From positions 744,001 to 808,000 of the forward strand of contig JANTQA010000026.1 of assembly GCA_027625915.1 (NCBI GenBank): DNA of 64,000 nt. The letters run 5' to 3'. The translations under genes and the position numbers were made by a program. The notes under the pieces are model-generated. The model was not told where the DNA came from. It ran no database searches and was given only the letters and a program-made list of their open reading frames with translations. The DNA comes from Anaeramoeba flamelloides. Lineage: Eukaryota > Metamonada > Anaeramoebidae. Of this stretch, positions 13,366-25,600 are shown piece by piece; within the stretch, counting starts at the first letter, position 1; each line of letters starts with the position of its first letter.

Positions 13366-13850
13366 GGAAAAAAATACCAAACATGAAAATAATCCCTGAC
13401 AAGATTTTTAATTGTTAATATTAGTAAAATTGTTGTGTAATTTCTTTTATATTCAATCAAATCCTTTTTATAAATAACCAAAATTTATATGAGACTAGTA
13501 ATTAACCTACCTAAAGTTCCTACAGTAGGGTCTCTCTATAATACTCAAGTAATTTCTTGCTAGAACAAGTAGATCAACTTTTTTTTAAAAAATCGAGTTT
13601 TTGTTGGGATACTTTAGTTTGGAAAATGATGTTTTTTTATTCTTTTTTTTTGATTGATTGAATGATATTTTGAACAAGTTTAATTTCATTAATCATCATT
13701 ATAATAAGTGGGTGGGTTCTAATTTAAAAAGTTTGATTATTAAATAAAAGGATTTGATTTTAAATAAAAAATAATTACACATCAAGTTTCCTAATATCCA
13801 CAATTAAAAATCTTTTTCTAGATTTTTTTTGTGTACGGTATTTTTTTTAC
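13366..13850. mobile_element. Non-autonomous TIR element, AAAAAATACC family, copy 1
   Basis: About 485 bp. The left end (AAAAAAATACCAAACATG, then GATTTTTAATTGT and TATTAG) is mirrored at the right end (reverse complement AAAAAATACCGTACAC, then GATTTTTAATTGT and TATTAG). The interior matches 53766-54273 along most of its length, including AAGTAGATCAACTT and AATAAGTGGGTG segments. There is no coding capacity, so this is a MITE-like DNA element. Confidence 0.75.
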
Positions 13851-16397
13851 AATACTTTACTATTAAATATAAAAAAATCTTTCAATAAATTTATTAGCAA
13901 ATTCGTAAAAAAAGTACCGTGTCTTGAAAATAAAAAACAAAGTAAAACCCTGGATATTAAAAAATCAAACTTACAGTTGTGACATTTTCCGAAATGAATT
14001 ATTGTTTTTAAAAGTTTTGATCTATTTTTCTGATTTTTGAAAGAGTCAAAAATCCAAATATTTCTGAATTATTTCAAAAAAATGATTTTCATGTAATCAG
14101 AAAGAAATGTCATTTTACTTTAAATTTACTAATGTCTATTATTTTTTTTTTGACCAATTTCTAAATAAGGATTTCTTATCTAGAAATATGTTAAATATTG
14201 AAAATAAACAGGGATTTTTCAAATATAAGTAATTGGCAAAAAATTTTCTCAATCCCTATTAAATTTATGTAAAAAAAAATAATAAAAATTAGTCCCTTAA
14301 GGTTCAATGTTTTTTTTTTGAAATGGAAAAAAAAAATAATAATTTTTATCAGTTACATATACCAATTAGAAGCTTATCAAAATATGATGTAGGTAAGATC
14401 TCACAAATAAATAATCCTAAATAATTGACATTTATTGAAAAAAAAAAAAACACAACATAAATCTCCAATTTCCAATATGAATTTTTATAAATGATATTTT
14501 TGAACGCAACAGTAGTCAGAGTTTTATGGGCTATCGTTGGCATTTTTTCAGATCTCAAAGATTTTTTTTTTTTCATTTTTATCATTTCTTAAATGAGTTA
14601 TTTTTATCTCAAGAATGTTATAAAACCCTTATTCAATAAAATTCCATAACTTATATAAGGAATACAAGACGATTAAATCAAATTAAATTTATTGAGTACT
14701 TTTTGAAAACAATTTAATTTCAAACTAAAGAAATTTTAATCTCTTTGAGAATTCAAATATAGAAGTAAGTAATAGTTTTATAAAAATTTGATTTTTTTGA
14801 ATTGAGAACCCTTTTAAACCTTTTTTTGTTAATCTATTTTTTTTTCCTATGAGATAATTATAAATTTTTTTTCGAAAATTTGATTTTTTTGGAGTTAAGA
14901 CTCTTTTTATACTTTTTTGATTAAAATTTTTTTCAATGAGATCCACTTATAGAATTTTTTTTATTTTGTTTTTTGACTTTTATTTATCAAAAAAAGTTCA
15001 ATTTAACGATATCCTCTTTTAATACCAAGTTATTCCTTGGGCATAGAGTAAAAAAAGACAATTGGCTAGATAATCTAATTATTTGATCGATCAAATTTGA
15101 AAATAAAATTGAAAATATAAGAAAAACTTAAAGTTAATACTTAATGTTTGTTCCATTTTATTATAAAGTATTAATATATTAACAGCAATTTTACCGATTC
15201 AGATTCATATTATCTAGATTTAAGGTTCTGGACGACAAAATAAAGTTGATTTTAAATTAACTTGTTTTTTTTTTGGGGGGGAATTTGTTAAATATTTGAT
15301 CAATAAATATTTCTATTTAAATTCCCAATAAAAATCAAAAAAATACAATATTATAACTTTATTATAACCTAAAATCAATTAAACTTTTTTTTTTTTATTA
15401 TTGTTTATTAAATTAATATCCCCAAGAAGCTAAAAAATCAGATATCTAATAAGATACATTATTGAAATAATTCAAATATTTTATACCATTTTAAAAATTA
15501 TTATGCTTAATAAAGTGGGATCCCTTTTTTTGCTAGAATTCAATTATTTATAAAATAGTCTTGGGTTAAAAATCAGGATTTTATTTTTTTTTTTTTTTAA
15601 AATAATTGAGAAACTGTAGAATAATATAAAATAAGTAACGAATTAAGAATAGTCCTGATTGGTCTAATAATCTTACATTTTTGAAAATATATAGATACAT
15701 TTACATTTGTGTCAAAATAAAAACATTTTTTTGGTTTCATAAAAGACCAATTTATCAAAAGGGATTACAAACCTATATTATACAACAACTGGATAAATTA
15801 TTGGTTTCTTAAACTTTTTTCATTTAAAAATATTTCTAATAATAAACAACCAAAGTCTGTATTATTCTAAAAAAAATGACATATTTCAGTGAAAATTTTT
15901 GTTGAGCCCTTTTAAAAAAGTGAGAAATTTTTAATACTTGTATTAATTCATTCTTGACTGAAATATTTTATATAAACTGAAAAAATACAATTATTGTTTA
16001 CAAAACAGAATTCAAAATTGAAAATATCATATTTTCAGTTAATAAAAAAAAATTAGAATTGATAAAAAAAATCAAAAAATTTATCTCTACTGTCTTTGTT
16101 TAAAATAATAAAAAATAATCAATGAGTAAACAATATAATCAACTTATATTCAAAAGACTTAATTGAACTCAAAAAAAAAAAAAAAGAAATATAAAATTAT
16201 ACATCTAATGAATTATTGTATTCCAAGAGCTAAAAATATTGTTAGGTTTTTTTTATTTTTAAAAAAGCTTGTCAAAATTATTGATTTTAATCAATTATTT
16301 AGAATATTTGTAGGGTATCATTAATTTTTCCTTAATTCTTAGATATTAAAAGAAAATACTTGATTTTACTTAATTATTTTAAAACATAGAAAAGATC

Positions 16398-16663
16398 CGT
16401 TAGGTTTTTTTGTTTTGGTTTATTATTGTAAAATCGATAGATTATCGTTAGGGTTTTTTGGGTTTTCTATTTATTTAGAAAATCAACAGATTTTCGTTAG
16501 GTTTTTTTTACTTTTTGAAATAAACCGAAAATTTATACAAATTATCTGTTTATTTTAAAAAGTAAAAAAAACCTAGAACACTATATAAATAAAATAGAAA
16601 ACCTCAAAAAAACTGAGAAAACTTCACAGATAAAACAGAAAACTCAAAGAAAACCTAAACGGT
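16398..16663. repeat. Nested foldback with CGTTAGGTTTT ends, copy 1
   Basis: Successive CGTTAGG-starting blocks on the left half are mirrored by AAAACCTA-ending blocks on the right half, ending in AAACCTAAACGG. The centre pairs AATAAACCGAAAATTTA with a decayed partner. It is related in sequence to 39002-39310 and is followed by the shared segment GCATTCTGGAAAAAATAGG. Confidence 0.7.
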
Positions 16664-17240
16664 GTTTTTTTTTAATTTAAAAGAATTGAGTGAAATCTTT
16701 GATTTTATTCTATTTTTTTGCATTCTGGAAAAAATAGGTACTCTATGACACTCTACACCACTATAGATATTAGACAAAACTATTTCATAATAATAAAATA
16801 TCACAACTTATTTCTTTTAAACCCAAATATATTTAAATTATCCCACAAGTTCAACAATTCAAAAATTCAGGAAAATTACTAATTGTTGAAAAAGATTATT
16901 ATTATTATGTAATAAATAAAAAATCAAATATTTTTTTGTACTTAAAGTTTAATATACGAACAGAAAGAAATAAGAGTAAATATTGACCATTTTTTATGGT
17001 ATGATATTCCTATGAAAATAAGAGATTAATATTTAAAAATAAATTTACAAGTAATAAATCTTTAGGAATTATTTTTAAATCAAAATGATTTGAAATTGTT
17101 TTCATCAATTGACACTTATTGCATCATAGATTTCATGATTAAATTTCCGAAAGGGGTTTTAAGAAGAAGGACAACAAGAACGTAATTTTAACTTTTTCAA
17201 TATTAAAAAAACATGGAATATTTTTCTGTGGATCCATTTT

Positions 17241-17460
17241 AAAAAAGTGAATATTTTTTTTTATTTCTGAGATTTTATAAGAATTAAAACTTTTTTCGAG
17301 TTATAATTTTGATAATAAAGTGAAAAATTTTTTTAAAAAAATACTTTCCTTCACACTCAACCTCTACATCTCACCTAAAGATTTAAAGGGTGACTCTTGA
17401 CTTTTTTAAAACACAAAATATTCAAAAAGTTTTAATTCTGAAAAAGTTCTCACTTTTTTT
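17241..17460. mobile_element. Small TIR element, about 220 bp, copy 1
   Basis: AAAAAAGTGA at the left and TCACTTTTTT at the right are inverted. Inside, GAATTAAAACTTTTT at the left pairs with AAAAAGTTTTAATTC at the right. The interior resembles the reverse complement of 19017-19226 (TTTCTGAGATTTT, TAATAAAGTGAAAA, CCTTCA). Confidence 0.55.
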
Positions 17461-17672
17461 AAATTAGAAAACTTTAAGGACTACGTTTGGTATTGAAATT
17501 TGATGCCCCGTGTGATAAAAGATGATTCTGTCAGTTAGTAACTCTGGCAATTATTTATTCAATGAGATGTAAGTAGAAAAAAAAGATATTTTTTAACTTG
17601 AGTTGTCTCTCACCGTATCTCAAAATAACAAAGAAGGTTGCGAAAAAACAGCTTTTGGAGAAAATAACTTTT

Positions 17673-17771
17673 TTAGGTTTAAGCGGCAAACCTGGAGACG
17701 ACAATTAGCTGCTTCTTTGATTTATTTGTGATCTGTGAGAGAAGATGAGAAGGTTTGCCACTTAAACCTAA
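17673..17771. repeat. Inverted repeat, 21-bp arms
   Basis: TTAGGTTTAAGCGGCAAACC at 17673 is mirrored by GGTTTGCCACTTAAACCTAA ending at 17771, with two mismatches. The spacer is about 57 nt. It is less AT-rich than its surroundings. Confidence 0.6.
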
Positions 17772-18183
17772 AAGTTCAAAAAGGAGAAAATTGAAAAATT
17801 TTGATGAATTATTGTTGAAAGGTTCTTTTTTATTTCCAAACAAAGAACAAATTGGTTAATAGGTAGGATAATGTGTTTGGTATTGTATCAAATCCACTAA
17901 AATCCTCATTTCCAAAAATGGAAAAGATCATTTTTTCTCAACTGCCACAATATTTTTTTTTTAAATAAAAAAAACTGACTAATTTTTGCAAATTTAATTT
18001 TCAAAAGATACTTGAATGCAAAGAACCACCAAATCTTTCCCACAACACACCACGCCAATTTTCATCGATACACCAATTGGGATTTGAGAGCAACGATCCA
18101 AACGAAGAAAAGTTTGACAAAGAAATATAAAAAAAAACAATATTTTGCGTTTAACATGGATCATGTTGTTCCAAAAACAATTC

Positions 18184-18201
18184 GAGGAGACAGTCTCCTC
18201 T
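18184..18201. other. 17-bp near-perfect palindrome in a less AT-rich patch
   Basis: GAGGAGACAGTCTCCTC is self-complementary except at the centre base. It sits about 1.4 kb upstream of the PSME4 start. Such dyads can bind dimeric regulators, but there is no evidence for that here. Confidence 0.4.
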
Positions 18202-19016
18202 TATTCATGGTGGGATATTTGTTCAAGGAAAAACAACAAGAACCAAACAAAAAACAAGAGAAACACTCAACCCCTTTTTTATGGATTAGTCTAGTTTACG
18301 AATTACTAGAACAAAACAAGGAACCCAACATTCAAAAATCTTAGAGAATTGTGATCTTCGAAAGTTAGAGTTGTTTTTTTTGAATGTTTGGACTGATCTT
18401 CGTTTTTTATAATGATAAAAAATCGTGATTATTTTTCTTTTTCATTTTTACCATCCTTAACAAGGGTGTTCGAGTTTACGTATCTCAAAATTTCTTTTTC
18501 ATTTTTCATAAAAAAAATGACATAAAATGATTTTTTGATCCAAATTGGAAAATATTTCCAAGATCATTACTCTGTGTTTTAAATGAGATTGGATCAAAAG
18601 GTGTTGAGACAAATTGATTAATTGCAAACGTAGTTCTTAAAATAGTTTGCAGTTCTGAAAAATTTTTCACTTTTTTGAAATATAAAAAAAAAAAAAGGAT
18701 CAAAATTTTTCCTCGCTTTTTTCAAACAGTTAATCGAAAAAAAAACTAATAAATGTGTCAAAATATTGTAGAAAACACGAATCAGTTTGGTCAGCCTTAA
18801 TTCATCTTATTATCAATTTTACTCAAAATACCAATTTGTTTATAGTTAAAATCGATTTGAAATTCTTTATACTATTGGACACTGAACTCCTTTCTATATT
18901 AGAAAAATAAGAAAAAAATAATGTTATTAAAATTAAAGGACATTTCTAAAATACAGTTGTTTTCAAAAATTTCAGACTTTTTTAATTAATTTTATCAATT
19001 TTACTGACATAAAAAC

Positions 19017-19226
19017 ACGTGAAAACTTTTTGAGAATTTCAAACTTTTGAAAAGATTTGAGTTTTAATAAAGTGAAGAATCAGCTTGTAAATGTAGTAAA
19101 GAGATTGAAGGATGAAGGATTGCACTTTTTAGAAATAAGTTTTCACTTTATTAAAACATAAAAATAAACACAAAATAAGTTTTAATTCTGACAAAATCTC
19201 AGAAATAAAAAAAGTTATCACTTTGT
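19017..19226. mobile_element. Small TIR element, about 210 bp, copy 2 (inverted)
   Basis: Left CGTGAAAACTTTTTGAG and right AAAAAGTTATCACTTT form the ends. The middle carries AGTTTTAATAAAGTGAAG and, reverse-complemented, AAATCTCAGAAATAAAAA shared with 17241-17460. It ends about 380 bp before the PSME4 start codon. Confidence 0.5.
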
Positions 19227-19605
19227 CAAAATTACCAAATAACAATCTCTGTTTTTTTTACCGACCTTAATAATAAAATTTTTACTTCAAGTAGTAGAAA
19301 GAAAGATATTTTCAAACCACTGATTTTGAATTAGTTCTTAGAAATATGAAAAGGGTTTAAATACAGTCAAAGGGATTAATTTTAACGAAGAACTAAAAAC
19401 AAAATGAAAAATAAAATGAAATCTGAATCGATCTTTCACATTTTTACAAAAATCCTATTTCTTATTTTTAAAATGAAGTTTAATCCAAATTATAACATAA
19501 GGGCTTTTAAACAAACTCAAATCTTAAAAGGATTTTTGCAAACTATTAAAACAATTTGGGATCTTTTCATTTTATATATTTTCCAAGTTTATCATTTCTT
19601 TTTTA

Positions 19606-22600
19606 ATGAACTTTTCAATACAAACTTCTAAATTCTTGCCTTATGGTAAAGAATTTGAAGAGAACGCAACAAAAAAATTCCAAGAACTTAAATCCAATTT
19701 AACTTCTGTTCTTGTTTTAAAAGATATTCCACAAGGGCTGCATTATTGGTGCACCAAACTAAATTTGTTTGTTTTATTAATTTTTTTTTAATCTTTTCTA
19801 TCTTTTTTTTTTCTCCCTTTCTCGAACTGGATCAATTTCCAATAACTTTTCTAATGAAAAAAATTCAATTCAAACAAACCTTAGTTACCTTTATGCAATT
19901 ACTTAACGATTTTGAATCTTTTTTTTTTATTTTTTAACGTAATACCCAAACTTAATACTTGTTCTGAATTCCTCATATAGCTTTTTAAATTCAGGCTACC
20001 CGATCAAAAAAGAAGACATTGAATATTTAGCACAACTTTTGTTTGAGATCATTACACTAAAGGATCTCCCAAGGCATGAAATTGGGCGGATCTCATCGAT
20101 TTTATATTATTTATTACACAAAAAGCACCTTGATTTTAAATTGCAATTCCCTTGGAAAATTCCTTACAATCTCTTTGTGAAAGCCTTTTTTCCAAAAAGC
20201 AGTGAGGAGGCCAAGACTACTTTTCAACCATATGGATCTCAACTTGTTGATTTGTGTAAATTTTTTTTCCCTTTTCTTGGAAATATGCTTTTCTCTTTTG
20301 AACATTTCTGTTTTTTTAATTTTCTGGCAAACCCTTTATTTCCTTTACAACTGCACCCTAAATTATCGTTTAAAACCAAACAGTCAAATGTACAAGAAGA
20401 TTTTTTACTCACGAATCTGAATCACAAATTTGGAATGAGCTTTATCCAACAATATCGCCATTTACAGAAGATAGTTTCCAATCTTTGGTATTATTAAATC
20501 TATTATTACCAACATGGAACCTCCAAAAAGTGCCATGTTGGTTTGACGAATTGTTTTCTATCTGGAGTTGGGTTGGTAAGAATCCTTTTTTTTTTTCTCT
20601 CTTTCATTTTTGTTCATTTTATTTCCGATAATTAAACCCGATTACCACTTTTTTTTCAAAATAAACTTGTTGGTAATTTTAACCAAAAAACCACAAGATC
20701 TACCACATTTTCCCAGTGGTCTAATTGTAAACGAACCAAATTGATTTCCTAAATGAGACCAAACAAAAGAACTAATTTTATATTTCACAACATTTAATAA
20801 GATCATCTTACAAAGTTAAATCAATGGAATTTTAAAAAGTGCTGTCAAAATAATTTTCAAAAATGTCTATAAAACAATCACTATTATTTGAATAGGCATA
20901 TTTCCAGTGCTTTATACAAACACATTTCGAAACTTATTGTGATTTATTTTTTGATTTTTTTTTTATTCATTCTTGGTCCTATTAATATTCCCAATTAAAA
21001 ATCATGTTGAACTTTTCCTCATTCACTAGTTTGAAAAAAGAAAATTGTAATTTTAAAAGTTAGATAAAACTATTACTTTTAATGACCTTTCATCCTTGTT
21101 AATAATGTTTATTCACAATATAATCAACATTCCAGTTCTCAAAAATCTTGAGGCTGTTGTATTTATTTTTTATTAACATAACTACGATTTTTAAAAATCT
21201 CTAGTCTATGAAAAAAGTTTTTTTTTTGGGCAAAAAAATTTATAAATGGATGTGGCAATGAATTTTCGTTAAATTCAACTTTAGGATATTTACTTGAAGA
21301 GATAATAACTAATAGTTTTGAAAAACATTCTACTCATCGAAAAATACAATAAGAAAAAAATAACCGATGATAAATATTCCTTGTACTATGTTTTCAATGA
21401 TTTGAAATTAATAAATAATTCTTTAATAGTCCAAATAATTGGTTATCCATTGGAATTATAGTCATTAAATTTAAAATTCTATTAAAATATAATAAAATGA
21501 CCTCTTAAACTAGAAGAAAAAAAATATTGCAATTTTTTTACTATTTATTTTTGAAAAAAATCTTAATAGAACCTGGAAAATTGGATTTTCCGTCTTAAAT
21601 TGTTAAACATCTCTCAAAATATTTTTTGATCAAAGATCTTTTATTAACCAATAGTGTTTATTTTAACTAAAGTTATTAAAAAGTGAAAAATTAGCAAATG
21701 TTTAATTTTTTTTTGAAAAAATTTTAATCATGAACGCCAAGCCATTTTAAGGTGTGACAAAATAGTTATTAATTGAGTTCTCAAAATAGATCCATTAATG
21801 CTTGACAATCATTTTAAGACAATTTGGAAAACTTACTTGCCAACTATTTTTTTTTCAAACTACAGTAATCTATAAAAAAGTGTCTGTATCCGAATTCCAA
21901 TAAAAACATTACAGTATTAAAATATTGTGAACATCAAAAATCACAGCCATGATACTTTTTGTTGATCTAGTTTGGTTTGATAATTGATCATAAATGTTCA
22001 TTTGGGAGATCGTTATTTAATTGCTGTAATTTTTTGTTTCTTTTTGATCTTATTTTTTTTTCACCCTTGGTATTTTTTGTCTTTGCTTTTTAGTTTTTAT
22101 TTTCAAGTCACTCATACTTTTGTGTTTCAGTATTTCAGTATTAGTAAGTAGCCACTTGACCTTTTCCCCTTTGTAACTCTTCTTCCCAATATAAACAAAA
22201 ACCCAGCCTAAAAAAAATGTAAAAACATAAAAAATATTGCTTTTATTATTTTTTATGTTCTGTAAAATTCATTAATGTTGTTAAATCAAATGATAATAAT
22301 ATCTTGTAATTTTAGACAAATACATTCCAATTTTATCAGGATTCTAATGCTTGATTCAAATTGTATCAATTTTCAAATACTAATTTAAGAGTTTAGATAT
22401 TGCATAAACTTATTGTTATTCATAAAATAAAAATAAAAAAAAATATATGAATAGAAAAAAGCCATAAATTAAATATCTTATGTTAACCAAATATATCCCT
22501 TAGCACCCCGGATTTGCCTAAATTTCATCAAGTTTTTTAAATTAGATTTAAAATGATATTGATCTACTAATATATTAATTTTCTTATTTGTCTTTAATCC

Positions 22601-25600
22601 AGATTTGAATTATAATAAAAAGTCAAAATAGTTCAAGGATAAAGTTGTTAAGTTATTGATTTTTTTTTTTGAAATTGGAAAAAAAAATAATAATTATTCG
22701 TTTTTACATTTTTTTTAAAGATTTTTATTTTTATTTTATTTTTTTAAATGAGAAATTTTATTACATTAATAGTAATTCAAAACTCAACACATTAATTTAA
22801 TAATAATAATCACCAAACAATTTTGCTAATTTTACGATAAAAAAAATAAATAAAAAAATAAATTACTTTGAATTTTAATTTTTTTTTTTAGAAAAAATTT
22901 CAATAAATATCGAATTGAGAGAAAAATGAAATTTATTTCTTTAGGCCAAAATTAAATTTTTAATATGATTAATTTTCTAAAACTTTTATTTAAGCAATAG
23001 ATAATAATTGAAAAAAAAAAAAAAAAAAAAAATTGTAAAATAATTTCAATTTATTAAATTGGAATAAAACAAATATAAATTACTTTTTAATGGATAAAAT
23101 AATTATACCTAAATTTAAAATAAAATAAAAAATAACTCTTAAATATTATTCCAATCATATAAAATAATCTCCGAAACCAAATTTTTTTATTGCATTTTGT
23201 TATTGGTAAAAATTTGAATAATATATTTGCGATATTTGGATTTTTCCTTAATAAATTAATCCAGATCTTGTTAAATAAGTTCTGATATATGGTCTCTAAT
23301 TCAACAATATTGTTTATTTTATGACTAGATTTTAAAAAGTAAAAAATTAAAAAATTGTAAAAAATAAAAAAAAAAAATCAATTATTAATCTGACTCGAAC
23401 TATTGACCAAATCATTTAAAATTGAAAAAAAATCTTGTTGAAAAAATTGTAAAATTTTGCAATGAAAAAAAATTTGATTTTTTTTTCTAATTTAATTTAT
23501 ATTTTTTTTTATTTTTAAATTATTTAGAATTTAATATAGATATTGATATTGAATAGTAATCAGTAGATAAAACAAATTTTCTATGTGATGTTATAATAAC
23601 TTTTATAATGAATAAATTATTTAATCAAGCATTTTAGGCAATTTTGGGGTGCAAAGGGCCACAAAAAAATTTCCAGTAAAGTATGATGTGTTTTATTCAT
23701 TAAAAATAAGAGGTTTTTGATGTTTAGACAAACTTTTCAAAAAAAAAAAAAATTTATTTTGACAAAATTTGGAAAAATAATAAAATCACAATAACCAAAA
23801 AAAAAAATTCCCAATGTTGAAAAAATTTTTTCAAGTTATTTTTTTATTTTAAGTAACTAAACAATTTTTAATTATAAAATTTTCTTTCTAAGATAATTGT
23901 TTATTAATTCTATACCTTATTATCCTTTGATAACATTCAAATTAAAATTTCTGTTTGAAATGTTTTTAGGTTATTTGGGTGCTAAGGGATATATATAATA
24001 ATAAAATAAAAGATTATTGTATAACCATCTTCATAATAAGCCAAATGGAAATGATTTTTAATTAATATTATTCAACTAACCAAAAATAGAATTCACCAGC
24101 TTTTTAAATAAAGAAATATCATAAACTCTGTTTCAGTCAAAGGGGCCCAACGTTTTTTTCAAATATCAATTATTTTATATAATTGACCATTTGAAGAACA
24201 AATAAGAAATAAACAGAATAATAAACATCAAAGAATTGTTGATATATGTCTGAAAGAAAACTAATTAATCAATAAATTTTCTTAAAAATTGAAAAACTCA
24301 AATTCTTAGGGAATATTGAGAAAAACAACGATGTTCGTTTTGAACTTCTACTGGTATTTGAATAATAAATATGAAACATTTTTCAATCATTTTCCATACT
24401 TTTCTTTTAGAAATCAAGTCTGCAAACGAAGTTTGTTGGTATTTGTGGTCTCTATTTGAAAAAGGAAATGAAAATGAAGTGAAAATTTTTCACATTTATT
24501 AAACAAATATCAAGATCAAAGATTGAATTGAATTGCAATAGAAATCAATATGATTTCTCAACAATCTTTAAAATGGTTTCAATAACCTTAGAATAACATA
24601 TTTTTACCAAGTGACTATTGATCTTGCAATAAAAAAATTTTTTGCAACTGAATAACGTTTTAAATAAAAAATCAAAAAAACAATAATGTGTCAAAATGTG
24701 AAAAAATGATTTCAATTTTGAAAATTTCCAAAATAAAATTTTTCTTCTAATATCTATGCAAACCCTTTAAACACATGTATTATACCTATTACAACTGGGC
24801 CCCTTTGACTGAAAAATAGTTTATTAGCAAATTAATTTTTAAAAAAATTCTCAAAAAAAAAAAAACATAAATAATTAAATTCTCCAATTTCTTTCTAAAT
24901 GTAAAATTAAAATAAAAAAAAAAAAAAAACAAACCAAACCAAACCAAACAAAACAAAACCAAACCATAGACTTTTCATCTTCTTGGGATTTCCTTATTAT
25001 GAATATTTATGGAAGATTACTAAAAGATACTTACAAATCAAATTCACCAATAAGAAAAGAATTGATTAACAGATTCAAGCCATACTTAAAATTTTTGTTT
25101 TCAAGAATTTTATCTTTAATGAATTTGCCAATGAAAAATTCAAATAATGTCAAAGCACAAAGCGTTGTCTTTGGAAAATTTTTCCAAGATTTTTTTGTAT
25201 CCAAACGTATGGGTTTTAAAATGATTACCTGTGCAAAGATTATTGTATATCTCTGGAATGATGAAACAAAGACAAATTTGAAAAAATTTATTCAGGCTAC
25301 TAAAGACTATTTCCATCCATTAAATACTGGGATGTGGACACTAAACTTGTCGACCTTTTTATTATCATTATCTTCAAATTTAACCAAAAGAATGAAAATC
25401 GAAAATCGAGAAAAACTGAATATAAAAAATAACAATAATGAAAATACGAAACTTATTGAAAACCATTTAAATGAAAAAGAAATAGAAAATTTTATTTTGA
25501 TGCTAAGGCCACTATTAAATATGACTTTATTTTCACGTGATCCGTTATCAATGATTTTCACGACTCAAACTGGGAAAAATTTATCAGATTTGAACCCAAA

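Larger units (their letters stand above)
11712..19605. other. Gene-free AT-rich DNA between the divergent RGS/DUF547 and PSME4 genes
   Basis: About 7.9 kb, holding the promoters of two genes pointing away from each other. Contents: a TIR element at 13366-13850, a nested foldback at 16398-16663, a small TIR element at 17241-17460 and its inverted relative at 19017-19226, and an inverted repeat at 17673-17771. A less AT-rich patch at 17960-18350 holds a 110-codon open frame with no family resemblance and a short palindrome. I see no convincing exon. Confidence 0.5.
20576..24969 (+). other. Giant intron 3 of PSME4
   Basis: 4394 nt, phase 1, donor GTAAGA, acceptor CCATAG. It contains a dispersed repeat (20985-21735), a 1.5-kb TIR element (22497-23988) and a 0.7-kb TIR element (24122-24823). 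Just before the acceptor lies a run of CCAAA/CAAAA units (about 24926-24966) where a pyrimidine tract would be expected. Confidence 0.9.

Noticed and set aside
14349-14946. Two minus-strand frames of 73-78 codons
   Set aside because: Lys/Phe/Ile-rich low-complexity translations with no motif and no exon-like neighbours.
18012-18344. 110-codon open frame in the less AT-rich patch before PSME4
   Set aside because: Composition (many His, Lys, Thr) is plausible but no motif is recognisable, no splice partner was found, and it overlaps a palindrome. Left as unproven.
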